A DNA stretch of 64,000 nt from Anditalea andensis (GTDB lineage: Bacteria > Bacteroidota > Bacteroidia > Cytophagales > Cyclobacteriaceae): positions 186,001-250,000 of the forward strand of contig NZ_JMIH01000014.1 in assembly GCF_000714815.1 (NCBI RefSeq). Reading direction: 5' to 3'. This document shows positions 53,865 to 63,705 of the stretch, in pieces. The notes under the pieces were generated by a model that saw only the letters and a program-made list of their open reading frames with translations, was not told where the DNA came from and searched no databases. Each line of letters begins with the position of its first letter. Positions within the stretch are counted from its first letter, which is position 1. The translations under genes were made by a program, and so were the position numbers.

Positions 53865-55100
53865 TTGAAAAGCCATAAAATTCTTAATGATCCTGTTTAT
53901 GGTTTTATTACCATACCCAGCGAGCTTATCTTTGCCATCATAGACCACCCATACTTCCAGAGGTTACGCAGAATCAAACAATTGGGTTTGACTGACTTCA
54001 TTTATCCAGGTGCTCTTCATACTCGGTTTCACCATGCTATAGGGGCTATGCACCTGATGAGCATCACCTTGGACAATTTAAGAAATAAAGGTCATGAAAT
54101 AAATAATGATGAATATGAATCGGCACTTATCGCCATTCTTCTTCATGATATAGGCCACGGGCCCTTTTCACACGCCCTGGAATTTAGCCTGCTAAAGGAC
54201 ATCCATCATGAATCGATGTCCCTTATGATCATCAAGTCATTGAATATAGAATTCAACAACCAGTTAGACCTTGCCCTTAAAATCTTTACAGGCAAGTATG
54301 AAAGAAAATTTTTCCACCAATTGGTATCAAGCCAGTTGGATATAGACCGTCTGGACTACCTACAGCGTGACTGTTATTTCACCGGCGTATCGGAAGGGAC
54401 TATAGGTGCAGACAGGATCATCAAAATGATGAACATCAAAGATGATGCCTTGGTCATAGAAGAAAAAGGCATTTATAGTATAGAAAACTTTTTGAGTGCT
54501 CGAAGATTGATGTACTGGCAAGTATATTTACATAAAACAACCGTGAGTGCTGAAAAGATGCTGATCAACCTCATCTCCAGGGCAAAAGATGTACAGCAGT
54601 CAGGCATAAATCTAAAAGGTTCTGAGGCCTTTATCCATTTACTGCAAAACAATTATACGCTGGAAGACTTTAAAAAGTCCCCTGCTTTATTGGAAATCTT
54701 CACAGAACTGGATGATTATGATATATGGGGTGCAGTAAAACAGTGGAAAAAAGACGGCGATTATGTACTGAACAACATATCTAATATGTTCTTAAACAGA
54801 AACCTATTTAAAATAGAATTAAGAAGCGCACCTTTTGGGCCTTCAGAACTAGAAGAAATAAAGCGGAGAACAATTAAAAAACTCAATATTCCTGAAGAGG
54901 ACCTACGTTACTTCTATTCATATGGCAGTATCAGTAATAATGCCTATGTGGCCAAAGACAGGATACTTATCTACACCAAAAAAGGTGAAGTGATGGATGT
55001 GGCCAAAGCTGCAGACCTGCCAAATATAAAAGCGATGAGCAAAATAGTGAAAAAACATTACGCTTGTCGCGCTAAAAATTTAACTTTGCCTTCACATTAA
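53865..55100 (+). CDS. HD domain phosphohydrolase (SAMHD1/dGTPase-like)
   Basis: 411 residues. The frame has no ATG near its N-terminus; the TTG at 53865 (reading [20 protein letters not shown]) matches where such proteins begin, so a TTG start is likely. HD motif residues: [34 protein letters not shown] and [20 protein letters not shown]. Homologues hydrolyse dNTPs or related phosphoesters; the substrate here is not known. It is the first gene of a run with lpxD, lpxC-fabZ and lpxA (gap to lpxD of ten bases), a common order in Bacteroidota. Confidence 0.9.
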   Translation: MKSHKILNDPVYGFITIPSELIFAIIDHPYFQRLRRIKQLGLTDFIYPGALHTRFHHAIGAMHLMSITLDNLRNKGHEINNDEYESALIAILLHDIGHGPFSHALEFSLLKDIHHESMSLMIIKSLNIEFNNQLDLALKIFTGKYERKFFHQLVSSQLDIDRLDYLQRDCYFTGVSEGTIGADRIIKMMNIKDDALVIEEKGIYSIENFLSARRLMYWQVYLHKTTVSAEKMLINLISRAKDVQQSGINLKGSEAFIHLLQNNYTLEDFKKSPALLEIFTELDDYDIWGAVKQWKKDGDYVLNNISNMFLNRNLFKIELRSAPFGPSELEEIKRRTIKKLNIPEEDLRYFYSYGSISNNAYVAKDRILIYTKKGEVMDVAKAADLPNIKAMSKIVKKHYACRAKNLTLPSH

Positions 55101-55110
55101 ATTAAACCCC

Positions 55111-56133
55111 ATGGAATTTACCGTCAATCAAGTAGCTGAGCTTTTGAATGGAAAAGTGGAAGGTGATGGCTCACTCAAGGTAAGCAGGCTTGATAAAATA
55201 CAGGAAGGTAAGCCCGGAAGCATCAGTTTCCTGTCTAACCTGAAATATGAACCTTACCTATACACTACCCAAGCCAGTGCAGTTATTGTTCAGGAAGATC
55301 TAAAACCTTCGAAAGCCATACATACGAATCTGATCAGGGTAAAAGATCCCTATAGCGGTTTTACCCAGCTTCTGGAAGCCTATGCTTTAATGATCCGGGC
55401 AGATAAATCAGGGGTAGAGCAGCCCAGCTTTATGGACGAGTCCAGCATCATGGGGGAAAATGGATATCGAGCAGCTTTTTCGTATATTGGCAAAAATTCA
55501 GTTATAGGTAATAATGTAAAAATCCATGCTCAGGCAGTAATAGGGGATGACGTAAGCATTGGAGACCACTGTATCATCCATCCTGGGGCGAGGATTCTAA
55601 ATCAAAGCAAAATAGGCAACCACTGTGAGATTCATTCTAATGCAGTAATCGGTTCGGATGGATTTGGATTTGCTCCTCAGTCAGACGGGACCTATAAAAA
55701 CATCCCCCAGCTGGGGAATGTGGTACTAGAGGACTATGTGAGCATAGGAGCTGGGACTACCATTGACCGGGCCACATTAGGATCTACTGTTATTAAAAAA
55801 GGGGTAAAAATAGATAACCTGGTACAAATAGCACATAATGTGGTCATTGGTGAAAACACGGTGATAGCAGCGCAGGCCGGTATTTCGGGCTCCACGGAAG
55901 TGGGCAAAAACTGCATTCTTGCAGGTAAAGCAGGTTTGATTGGCCACTTGAAAATAGCAGACAGGACCACTATAGGAGCCAATACAGGTATTTCCAAATC
56001 TATAATAGAAGAAGGTACCACAGTACACGGATACATGGGATTCAAAATCAAGGATTTTCTAAAATCCTATGCCATATTTAAAAAATTGCCTGAGCTACAA
56101 AACAAAATGATAGATCTCGAAAAAAAACTTTAA
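55111..56133 (+). CDS. lpxD: UDP-3-O-acylglucosamine N-acyltransferase
   Basis: Third step of lipid A synthesis: transfers a (hydroxy)acyl chain from ACP to UDP-3-O-acyl-glucosamine. 340 residues: an N-terminal uridine-binding domain ([40 protein letters not shown]), a left-handed beta-helix of hexapeptide repeats ([20 protein letters not shown]; catalytic His in [16 protein letters not shown]) and a C-terminal helix. It is followed by lpxC-fabZ after 53 bases. Confidence 0.96.
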   Translation: MEFTVNQVAELLNGKVEGDGSLKVSRLDKIQEGKPGSISFLSNLKYEPYLYTTQASAVIVQEDLKPSKAIHTNLIRVKDPYSGFTQLLEAYALMIRADKSGVEQPSFMDESSIMGENGYRAAFSYIGKNSVIGNNVKIHAQAVIGDDVSIGDHCIIHPGARILNQSKIGNHCEIHSNAVIGSDGFGFAPQSDGTYKNIPQLGNVVLEDYVSIGAGTTIDRATLGSTVIKKGVKIDNLVQIAHNVVIGENTVIAAQAGISGSTEVGKNCILAGKAGLIGHLKIADRTTIGANTGISKSIIEEGTTVHGYMGFKIKDFLKSYAIFKKLPELQNKMIDLEKKL

Positions 56134-56186
56134 ATTCGCAGGTTAAAATATAACGGATTTTTTATAATTCGAAATTAACATTCTTA

Positions 56187-57581
56187 ATGAAAGTAAAACA
56201 GCATACCATAGGAAGACAGGTAGCCGTCACCGGAGTGGGATTACACACTGGCGTGGTGACTACCATGACATTTGTCCCAGCTCCTCCGAACCACGGCTAT
56301 AAATTTCAGAGAACAGATCTAGAAGGGCAGCCTATCATAGATGCTGACGTGGACAATGTAGTGGATGTCTCAAGAGGCACTACTCTCGAACAAAGTGGGG
56401 CCAGGGTATTTACAGTCGAGCACGTGCTGGCTGCATTGGTAGGTCTAGAATTAGACAATGTCCTGATCCAACTGGATGGACCAGAACCTCCTATCATGGA
56501 CGGCAGTTCGATCCAGTTTATAAGTGTTCTGGAAGAAGCAGGACTGCAAGAACAAAACGCATTGAGAAGGTTTTTTGAAGTACCTGAAAGCATCCATTAT
56601 AGAGATACCGGCCGAGAAGTGGAAATGGCAGCCTTGCCACTGGATGACTATAGGGTTACCGTGATGGTAGATTACAACTCCCCTGTCCTCGGAAGCCAGC
56701 ATGCCTCTATCACTGATATAAGCCAGTTTAAATCTGAGATAGCTTCCTGTAGAACATTCTGTTTCCTTCATGAACTGGAAATGCTCTATAACCAAAACCT
56801 TATCAAAGGTGGTGATCTAAACAATGCTATTGTGGTCGTAGACCGGGTAGTAGAGGAAAAAGAACTTGCCTCACTGGCCAAAATGTTTAATAAACCAAAG
56901 GTAGAGGTAAGAAAGGAAGGGATTCTAAACAATGTAGAGTTAAGGTATAAGAATGAGCCAGCCAGGCATAAACTATTAGATGTAGTGGGTGACCTGGCGT
57001 TGGTCGGCAGGCCGCTGAAGGCACAGATTCTTGCAGCCCGACCTGGACATGCCGCCAATGTGGCCTTTGCCAAAAAGCTTAAAAGGGCTATGGAAAAATC
57101 TGGGCCCAGTCATATCCCCCATTATGACCCTAAGCTGCCTCCTGTTCTGGATATAAATCAGATAAGTAATATACTTCCCCACAGATATCCGTTCCAATTA
57201 TTGGATAAAGTAATCTACCTAGATGATACTGTGGTGGCAGGTGTAAAAAATGTTACTATAAACGAACCATTTTTTATGGGCCATTTCCCAAACAATCCGG
57301 TCATGCCTGGTGTGCTTCAAGTAGAAGCAATGGCACAGACCGGAGGCATCCTAGTGCTCAGCACTGTAGATGATCCTGAAAATTATTGGACTTATTTTCT
57401 AGGTATAGAAAATTGTAAGTTCAGAAAAATGGTAATTCCAGGAGATACCCTAATTTTTAAATGTGAACTGTTAGCCCCCATCAGAAGAGGAATAGCAAAA
57501 ATGAAAGGAGAGGCTTATGTAGGCACTACTTTAGTTTGTGAAGCCGTGATGACTGCTAGTATTGTAAGAAAAGAAGTATGA
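56187..57581 (+). CDS. lpxC/fabZ: Bifunctional UDP-3-O-acyl-N-acetylglucosamine deacetylase / 3-hydroxyacyl-ACP dehydratase
   Basis: 464 residues, a fusion typical of Bacteroidota. LpxC half (1-305): zinc ligands His79 (FTVEHVLAAL), His261 and Asp265 (RHKLLDVVGDL), and catalytic His288 (RPGHAANVAF). FabZ half (from about 322): the ILPHRYPFQLLDKVIYLDD motif, catalytic His366 in MGHFPNNPVMPG and Glu380 in VLQVEAMAQTGG. It couples the committed deacetylation of lipid A synthesis with fatty-acid dehydration, which balances use of the shared hydroxyacyl-ACP. Overlaps lpxA by four bases. Confidence 0.97.
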   Translation: MKVKQHTIGRQVAVTGVGLHTGVVTTMTFVPAPPNHGYKFQRTDLEGQPIIDADVDNVVDVSRGTTLEQSGARVFTVEHVLAALVGLELDNVLIQLDGPEPPIMDGSSIQFISVLEEAGLQEQNALRRFFEVPESIHYRDTGREVEMAALPLDDYRVTVMVDYNSPVLGSQHASITDISQFKSEIASCRTFCFLHELEMLYNQNLIKGGDLNNAIVVVDRVVEEKELASLAKMFNKPKVEVRKEGILNNVELRYKNEPARHKLLDVVGDLALVGRPLKAQILAARPGHAANVAFAKKLKRAMEKSGPSHIPHYDPKLPPVLDINQISNILPHRYPFQLLDKVIYLDDTVVAGVKNVTINEPFFMGHFPNNPVMPGVLQVEAMAQTGGILVLSTVDDPENYWTYFLGIENCKFRKMVIPGDTLIFKCELLAPIRRGIAKMKGEAYVGTTLVCEAVMTASIVRKEV

Positions 57582-58357
57582 TAAGCAATTTATCCCATAT
57601 AAATGACCAAGCTGTTATAGGTAAAGATGTTACCATTGATCCTTTTACAGTCATTCACGAAAATGTAAAGATTGGAGCGGGGACTTGGATAGGCTCCAAT
57701 GTTACCATCTATCCAGGTGCTATTATAGGTGAAAACTGTAAGATTTTCCCTGGTGCGGTAATATCTGCAGTACCCCAGGACCTTAAATTCCAAGGGGAAG
57801 AATCAACCGTAGAAATAGGAGATAATACTACCATCAGGGAATGTGTAACTATCAACAGAGGAACCATCGACAAGCGAATGACCAAAGTTGGAAGCAACTG
57901 TCTGCTAATGGCTTATGTCCATATAGCCCATGATTGTATATTAGGTAACCATGTAATCATCGCCAACGCCGTCCAAGTGGCAGGCCATGTAAACATAGAT
58001 GATTACGCTTTTATAGGAGGCAGTAGTGCGGTACACCAATTTGTCAAAGTCGGCGTACACTCTATGATTTCCGGCGGGTCATTGGTAAGAAAAGATGTAC
58101 CTCCCTATACCAAAGCAGCTCGCGAACCCCTAAGTTATGCTGGAATAAATTCACTTGGACTTAGACGTAGAGGATTTTCCAGTGAAGCGATCAGTAATAT
58201 ACAGGAGGTATATAGATATCTTTTCCTTAACAGTTTGAATAATTCCAGAGCACTGGAAGAAATAGAAATAAACCTCCCCGCCACCAAAGAAAGGGATGAA
58301 ATCATTAATTTCATCCGGTCTTCTGAAAGAGGTGTGATGAAAGGATATATTAATTGA
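57578..58357 (+). CDS. lpxA: UDP-N-acetylglucosamine O-acyltransferase
   Basis: First acylation of lipid A synthesis. 259 residues, normal. Hexapeptide-repeat beta-helix (AVIGKDVTIDPFTVIHENVK; NTTIRECVTINRGTID; CLLMAYVHIAHDCILGNHVI, with the catalytic His in HIAHDC), then a helical C-terminal domain (SLGLRRRGFSSEAISNIQEV). Its start overlaps the stop of lpxC-fabZ (ATGA), and the next gene begins one base after it ends. Confidence 0.97.
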   Translation: MISNLSHINDQAVIGKDVTIDPFTVIHENVKIGAGTWIGSNVTIYPGAIIGENCKIFPGAVISAVPQDLKFQGEESTVEIGDNTTIRECVTINRGTIDKRMTKVGSNCLLMAYVHIAHDCILGNHVIIANAVQVAGHVNIDDYAFIGGSSAVHQFVKVGVHSMISGGSLVRKDVPPYTKAAREPLSYAGINSLGLRRRGFSSEAISNIQEVYRYLFLNSLNNSRALEEIEINLPATKERDEIINFIRSSERGVMKGYIN

Positions 58358-58358
58358 T

Positions 58359-58994
58359 ATGCTAGGTATCAAATTAGACCAAGCTGGGAAAAGATACCAA
58401 TATGAATGGATATTTAAAAGCCTCAGCTTGGACTTTGAGCCTAATAACAGGATAGCTGTCACCGGAAGTAATGGTTCAGGTAAATCCACACTCCTTAAAT
58501 GCGTGGCTGGCCTTATCCCTTTTACTGAAGGCAAGGTAAGCTATCACTTAGGTCAAACGGCTATATCTGAAGCAGATATTTTCTCTTATCTTGCCATCAG
58601 TGCTCCATACATGGAGCTTCCGGAAGAGTTTACACTGATAGAATTACTGCATTTTCATTTTAAATTTAAAAATAAAATCTCCAATGTTTCCATTCAGGAG
58701 ATGATGGATATCATGTATTTAAATGAATCAAAAGATAAACAGGTTCAATTTTTTTCCAGTGGAATGAAGCAAAGACTCAAACTGGGATTATGCTTTTTTT
58801 CAGATGTTCCCTTATTACTGCTAGACGAGCCTACCTCTAATTTAGACCAAAAAGGTGTTGACTGGTACCTGGAGATGTTAGCTCTATATGGCAGTTCTAA
58901 ATCCATTCTCATCTGTTCAAATGACACTCGGGAATATGCCAACTGCCATAAAATAATTGAAATGGAAAATTTCAAAATAAAACGAAGGGATTAA
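58359..58994 (+). CDS. ABC transporter ATP-binding protein
   Basis: 211 residues. Walker A VTGSNGSGKSTLLKC, signature FFSSGMKQRLKLGLC, Walker B VPLLLLDEPTSNLDQKG, and SILICSNDTREYANCHK at the H-loop position, where the usual His is replaced by Asn-Asp. That replacement is unusual and may lower ATPase activity. The last gene of the lpx run, one base after lpxA. The membrane partner is not adjacent; the CcmA-like size suggests an exporter of heme or lipid type, but no substrate can be given. Confidence 0.85.
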   Translation: MLGIKLDQAGKRYQYEWIFKSLSLDFEPNNRIAVTGSNGSGKSTLLKCVAGLIPFTEGKVSYHLGQTAISEADIFSYLAISAPYMELPEEFTLIELLHFHFKFKNKISNVSIQEMMDIMYLNESKDKQVQFFSSGMKQRLKLGLCFFSDVPLLLLDEPTSNLDQKGVDWYLEMLALYGSSKSILICSNDTREYANCHKIIEMENFKIKRRD

Positions 58995-59080
58995 CTTCCT
59001 CATATATTGAAGGTGAAGCGGTAATGGATTCCACAGTTATAATATATAATTAAAAAGGTAGTCCTATAAAAAATAGTAGC

Positions 59081-59102
59081 GAAGGTGATAAATACCACCT
59101 TC
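59081..59102 (-). terminator. Possible terminator of mutS2
   Basis: GAAGGTG (59081-59087) pairs with CACCTTC (59096-59102) with an eight-base loop, just after the mutS2 stop. On the minus strand a run of six T begins about nine bases beyond the stem, further than ideal. Confidence 0.4.
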
Positions 59103-59106
59103 TGCA

Positions 59107-61497
59107 TTACTGTTTTAAAGTTACCAATGTCACGCCAGAACCTCCCCTATCGGCATGTTCATCTTCAAATTTAGCTACTGATGGCATGGTACGTATAAGG
59201 TTTCGGGATATTTCTCTTAGTATGCCATCCCCTTTTCCATGTACTATCCTAAGATCTTTGATTCCCAGCATGTGCCCTTCATCTATAAATCTTTCCACAA
59301 GAGCAAGAACCTCCTCTCCCCGCTTTCCCCTTAGATCAAGGTTAATATTGAAATCCCTCATAGCTGCAGTAGTATCATAGCCAGAGGTCCTTTTAATAAG
59401 TGATTTCTTTTCTTTTTTCAGAGCGGTATTACTGATCTTTTCTAGTCTGGAAAGTTTTACATTGGACTTAAGATCACCGATGCTGATTTCTACATCTTTG
59501 TTCTTGATAGCTATAACTTCAGCTATGGCCCCATTATCTTTTAACCTTACATGATCTCCTGGCTGAATTTCACCTTCCAGTACTTTGATTTCAGGTTGCT
59601 TTACTTTTATTTTTTCCGGTTTCACCTTTGTCTTCAGCTCATCAAGTGCTGTTCGGGCCTTTTTGGTAACCTCTTTATCCGCCTTACTTTCCTTAATGGT
59701 CCGGATAGTAGCCTCTATCTGTTTGTTCGCCTGATCTAAGATTTGTTTAGCCTCTACCTTGGCATCTTGGAGCAGCTGTTTTTTACTATTTTCCAGCACT
59801 TCCTTTAGATCGGTATATTCTTTCATCCTGAGCGTCAGGATACGGTCTTTACGCTGGGTTTCGAGTAATATCTGGTCATACTTGTTTTTTTCCGACTCCA
59901 GCTTATTTAGTAACCGATCATAGCGCACTCGCTCCTCTCCTATCTGTTCTTTAGCATAGGCTATGATCTCTTTAGAGATCCCTATTTTGGTAGCGATCTC
60001 TAGGGCAAAGGAACTTCCTGGCTTGCCTATATCCAGCTGATATAATGGCTCCAGCTTATCCACATCATAGCGCATGGCCCCATTTACCATTCCCTGGTTT
60101 TTATCAGCCAGTTGCTTGAGATTGCCATAGTGGGTGGTAATGATACCATATGCCCCACTCTTATTAAGCTGTAGCAAAATGGATTCGGCTATTGCTCCTC
60201 CAAACTGTGGCTCTGTGCCCGTACCAAACTCATCTATAAAAAAGATCGTTTTCTTATCAGCAAACTCAGTAAAGTACTTCATGCTCATCAGGTGAGAACT
60301 ATACGTACTCAGGTCATTTTCTATGTTTTGCTCATCACCGATATCTATGAACAGGTGGTTAAAAAGACTGAATTTGGAATGGGGATCTACCGGAATCAAA
60401 AGCCCACACTGAATCATATACTGAAGCAGGGCTACCGTTTTAAGCGTAACTGACTTTCCGCCCGCATTGGGACCGGAGATGACCAATAATCTTTTGTTAT
60501 GATCAAGGTTAATATTGAGCGGTGTGATGGTTTTATGCTGCTGCTGGAGGGCCATTTCAAGTAGGGGATGGCGTGCATTGTGCCATTCTATAACTTTTGC
60601 CTTCTCTAAAAGCGGCTTACTTGCATTCATTTTTAAGGCTAGCTTGGCTTTGGCTCTTATGAAATCTATCATGCCTAGAAATTGAAATGCCTTTCTGAGT
60701 TCGGGGATGAAAGGCCGAAGGGTATCGGTAAGCTGTGTGAGGATTTTCTGGATTTCTCGGCGCTCCATATATTCCAGCTCCTTCAGCTCATTATTGATAT
60801 CCAGCACCTCTGCAGGCTCCAAATATACGGTCTGACCAGTGGCAGATTCATCATGGACAAACCCTTTGATTTTTCGCTTATTTTCAGCCAGTATAGGCAT
60901 CACCATTCTGCCTCCCCTTATAGTCAAAGAGGCATCATCTGGTGTATAGCCTTTGGATTTGGCTTCACGGAATATTCTATCAAGGACTTTCCTTAGCCGG
61001 TTTTCCTCATATAATATACTGGACCTGATGAGTCCGAGATCCTTGGAAGCATTGCTTCTTATCTTACCTTTTTCATCTATTATACGCTCAATGGCACGTA
61101 GGAGGGTCTGGTTCAGCGTGACCATTCCTACCAGCTGATAAAGCACCGGATATGCTTCCTGATGTTTTGCCAAAAAGGATGTACACCCTTCCAAAGTGAT
61201 CAGAGAAAGCTTTATTTCATAGAATTCATCTTCATATAAAAATGTGCCTTCTATTTTAGCTTTGTCCAAAAAGGGATATATGTTCAGGAAGTTTGAAGTG
61301 GGAAACATTTCCCCCGAAAGGAGAATTTGTCTAAACTCTTCTGTCTGGTCCAATAATTTCTGGATCAGAGACGGGTCTTTACTAAATGATATTTTTGTGA
61401 CAAAATCAGCACCTATGATGCTGGTACATTCTGATTTTATTAGCTCTTTGATTTTATCAAAATTAATCTTGCTCTCAAGATTATTCGGATATAACAT
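59107..61497 (-). CDS. mutS2: Endonuclease MutS2
   Basis: 796 residues, normal. N-terminal clamp-like core (MLYPNNLESKINFDKIKELI), ATPase with Walker A VISGPNAGGKSVTLKTVALL and Walker B IFFIDEFGTGTEPQFGGAIA, a long coiled coil (about 520-640), a KOW/SH3-like part (EIQPGDHVRLKDNGAIAEVI) and a C-terminal Smr nuclease domain (NLDLRGKRGEEVLALVERFI; DLRIVHGKGDGILREISRNL). MutS2 suppresses homologous recombination and rescues collided ribosomes in other bacteria. It follows a DUF4296 lipoprotein gene by two bases, so they are probably co-transcribed. Confidence 0.96.
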   Translation of the reverse strand: MLYPNNLESKINFDKIKELIKSECTSIIGADFVTKISFSKDPSLIQKLLDQTEEFRQILLSGEMFPTSNFLNIYPFLDKAKIEGTFLYEDEFYEIKLSLITLEGCTSFLAKHQEAYPVLYQLVGMVTLNQTLLRAIERIIDEKGKIRSNASKDLGLIRSSILYEENRLRKVLDRIFREAKSKGYTPDDASLTIRGGRMVMPILAENKRKIKGFVHDESATGQTVYLEPAEVLDINNELKELEYMERREIQKILTQLTDTLRPFIPELRKAFQFLGMIDFIRAKAKLALKMNASKPLLEKAKVIEWHNARHPLLEMALQQQHKTITPLNINLDHNKRLLVISGPNAGGKSVTLKTVALLQYMIQCGLLIPVDPHSKFSLFNHLFIDIGDEQNIENDLSTYSSHLMSMKYFTEFADKKTIFFIDEFGTGTEPQFGGAIAESILLQLNKSGAYGIITTHYGNLKQLADKNQGMVNGAMRYDVDKLEPLYQLDIGKPGSSFALEIATKIGISKEIIAYAKEQIGEERVRYDRLLNKLESEKNKYDQILLETQRKDRILTLRMKEYTDLKEVLENSKKQLLQDAKVEAKQILDQANKQIEATIRTIKESKADKEVTKKARTALDELKTKVKPEKIKVKQPEIKVLEGEIQPGDHVRLKDNGAIAEVIAIKNKDVEISIGDLKSNVKLSRLEKISNTALKKEKKSLIKRTSGYDTTAAMRDFNINLDLRGKRGEEVLALVERFIDEGHMLGIKDLRIVHGKGDGILREISRNLIRTMPSVAKFEDEHADRGGSGVTLVTLKQ

Positions 61498-61499
61498 AT

Positions 61500-61838
61500 T
61501 TATTGCTCTCCTATGTTTTGTTTTACTGTGAGTGAATCAATCGTGCGGCTATAAAGTTCCTCCATCACATTAGCATCTCGAAGATAATATTGCAAACTTT
61601 GAAGATAAACAGAATCTTGGACGCCATGTTTTTCAAAAACCCGCTGCTCGAGGTAGGGATATACTTTCTGAGATGAATCATAGGGGATAGGCAGGGAACT
61701 GGCTATACCTTCTACCAAATGAATATCTACCATGATAGAGACCATTTTATCTTTGTCCAATAATCCTTTAGGTTTGTCGTTATTGCCACAGGAACTTACC
61801 AAAAAGATTGAAGCAATGAGTATTAATAACTTTTTCAC
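61500..61838 (-). CDS. DUF4296 lipoprotein
   Basis: 112 residues: a lipoprotein signal MKKLLILIASIFLVSSC with Cys17 in the lipobox, then a helical domain (DKMVSIMVDIHLVEGIASSL; YPYLEQRVFEKHGVQDSVYL; QYYLRDANVMEELYSRTIDS). The DIHL.E motif and spacing match the Bacteroidota family DUF4296, whose function is unknown. Two bases before mutS2. Confidence 0.85.
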   Translation of the reverse strand: MKKLLILIASIFLVSSCGNNDKPKGLLDKDKMVSIMVDIHLVEGIASSLPIPYDSSQKVYPYLEQRVFEKHGVQDSVYLQSLQYYLRDANVMEELYSRTIDSLTVKQNIGEQ

Positions 61839-61937
61839 AACACAAAATTAGCCAATTCTGAGGAAATTAAATAATATGATGTCCTGTACAGATTTTATTA
61901 TTCCAATGAGTCCATTAAATTTGGAAAAAATACTTGA

Positions 61938-62816
61938 ATGAAGCATCTGCTTAAGAAACTCAGAAAGTACGAAATTATGATCAGAAAAGTGGCCAATAAT
62001 CACCTACAGGGTGATTATCAGTCTATTTTCAAAGGTGCCGGTCTGGAATTTGATGACCTTAGGCCCTACCAATACGGTGATGACGTCAGAACGATAGAGT
62101 GGAAAGTATCTGCAAAAGGCCATGGTACATTTGTTAAAACTTTTAAAGAAGAGAAAGATCAGTCAGTGTATTTCCTTTTGGACATAAGCGGATCCCAAAA
62201 TATAGGAGATAAAAAAAGAAAAAAATTAGATGTCGGTAAGGAAATAGCCGGTGTGCTTACGCTGGCTGCTTTGTTTGAAGGAAGCCAGGTGGGACTGATT
62301 TCATTTACAGATCAAAAAGAAAAAGTAATCCTGCCAGGCAAAGGCCAAAGACAGGGAGTGAAGATCATCCGTGGTATATTCAAGCATGAAAACAAGTCGC
62401 TCAAGACAAATCTTAACGACATGTTTATCTTTGCACTGAACCTGATAAAAAAAAGAAGTATAATCATTGTGATATCGGATTTTATAGATGACGATTATGA
62501 GCGCCCTTTTAGGGCCATGGCAGAAAAACATGATGTGGTGGCCATACAGATAACCGATCCCAGAGAATCTAAACTCCCCTCTCTAGGCATCATCCCCATA
62601 TATGATAAGGAAGAAGATAAAATCACTTGGGTAAATACCGCTTTTAGGTCTTTTTCAAAAAAAATATCCTCTACATTCATTTCAGAGCGATCTGCTTTTG
62701 AGGAACTGTGTAAAAAAAGTCAGATAAATTACCTTTCTATCAATACCAAGGAGGACATCGTCTTACCCTTAATAGAAATATTTAAAACCCGAAATAAAAC
62801 CATGAAACGTGGGTAA
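61938..62816 (+). CDS. DUF58 domain-containing protein (Bat cluster)
   Basis: 292 residues, cytoplasmic. The DUF58 motif GLEFDDLRPYQYGDDVRTIE followed by WKVSAKGHGTFVKTFKEEKD and a von Willebrand A-like part (VYFLLDISGSQNIGDKKR; IIVISDFIDDDYERPFRAMA) place it in the MoxR-linked DUF58 family. MoxR/DUF58/Bat proteins are thought to act as chaperone-like complexes for envelope stress (aerotolerance). It overlaps the next gene by eight bases. No moxR gene is in view upstream. Confidence 0.92.
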   Translation: MKHLLKKLRKYEIMIRKVANNHLQGDYQSIFKGAGLEFDDLRPYQYGDDVRTIEWKVSAKGHGTFVKTFKEEKDQSVYFLLDISGSQNIGDKKRKKLDVGKEIAGVLTLAALFEGSQVGLISFTDQKEKVILPGKGQRQGVKIIRGIFKHENKSLKTNLNDMFIFALNLIKKRSIIIVISDFIDDDYERPFRAMAEKHDVVAIQITDPRESKLPSLGIIPIYDKEEDKITWVNTAFRSFSKKISSTFISERSAFEELCKKSQINYLSINTKEDIVLPLIEIFKTRNKTMKRG

Positions 62817-63705
62817 ATCAAAGGCTTTCTTTATCACCTTATTTCTGCTGATCCACCTATCTGTCTTTGGACAAGAGCTTAAAGTGGAAGGTTATTTTCT
62901 CCAGGATTCTGCCCGGCTTGGTGAAAGGGTATCCTATGTTTTAAAAGCTACCTATCCTCCTGAAAAACAGGTCATATTTCCTGATTCCACCTATAATTAT
63001 GGTGAAATGGAATATCTGGGTAAAAAAACATATATATCTTATACCCAGGATAGTCTTACCCAGGACAGCGTTATCTATTATCTTTCCAATTTTTCACTTG
63101 ACCCGATAAGGAATTTTGCTTTACCGGCATATGAAGTACTCAGGTACGATAGTTTGGTATACTTTGCTGAGGAGGATGAACTGTTTTTAAAACTTACCAT
63201 AGATGAGATTCCTGACCAGCCTATATTTCGGGACAATGATCACTACCAGAACATAAGAGGGGAATTCAATTATATTTATTTCACCATAGCACTGGTGGCT
63301 TTACTGGTCATATTGATTCTGACTTACATCATATTTGGAAAAAATATCAGGCAACAGTACCTGATCTGGATAGAAAAAAGAAGATTGGGAAGATTTAACA
63401 AAAGATGGGACAAAGCCAGCCGTGCATTTATACAAAAGCCCGAACCTGATAGAGCTGATGAACTGTTGGGACTATGGAAACATTATTTAGAGCTGGTATC
63501 AGACAAGCCATATAGGGAGTGGACGGCCAGTGAAATCGCTTTGGATCTCCCCAGAGAAGGTATTTTGGAAGACCTACGCGGTATAGAACTGATCATCTAT
63601 GCAGGTCGGCAAGCAGAAGACTTACCACAGATCTGCCAAAACCTGAAGGCCGACTGCTTAATCATGTATAATAAAAAAATAGCACGCATCCATGAACGTA
63701 AATAA
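62809..63705 (+). CDS. BatD-like membrane protein of the Bat cluster
   Basis: 298 residues with a GTG start that overlaps the DUF58 gene by eight bases. Signal peptide (AFFITLFLLIHLSVFGQE), an exported beta-rich domain (about 25-155), one membrane helix (YIYFTIALVALLVILILTYI) and a cytoplasmic helical tail (WIEKRRLGRFNKRWDKASRA). This fits the short BatD-type proteins found between DUF58 and batA in Bacteroidota. The exact family is uncertain. It overlaps the next gene by 14 bases. Confidence 0.7.
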   Translation: MGKSKAFFITLFLLIHLSVFGQELKVEGYFLQDSARLGERVSYVLKATYPPEKQVIFPDSTYNYGEMEYLGKKTYISYTQDSLTQDSVIYYLSNFSLDPIRNFALPAYEVLRYDSLVYFAEEDELFLKLTIDEIPDQPIFRDNDHYQNIRGEFNYIYFTIALVALLVILILTYIIFGKNIRQQYLIWIEKRRLGRFNKRWDKASRAFIQKPEPDRADELLGLWKHYLELVSDKPYREWTASEIALDLPREGILEDLRGIELIIYAGRQAEDLPQICQNLKADCLIMYNKKIARIHERK

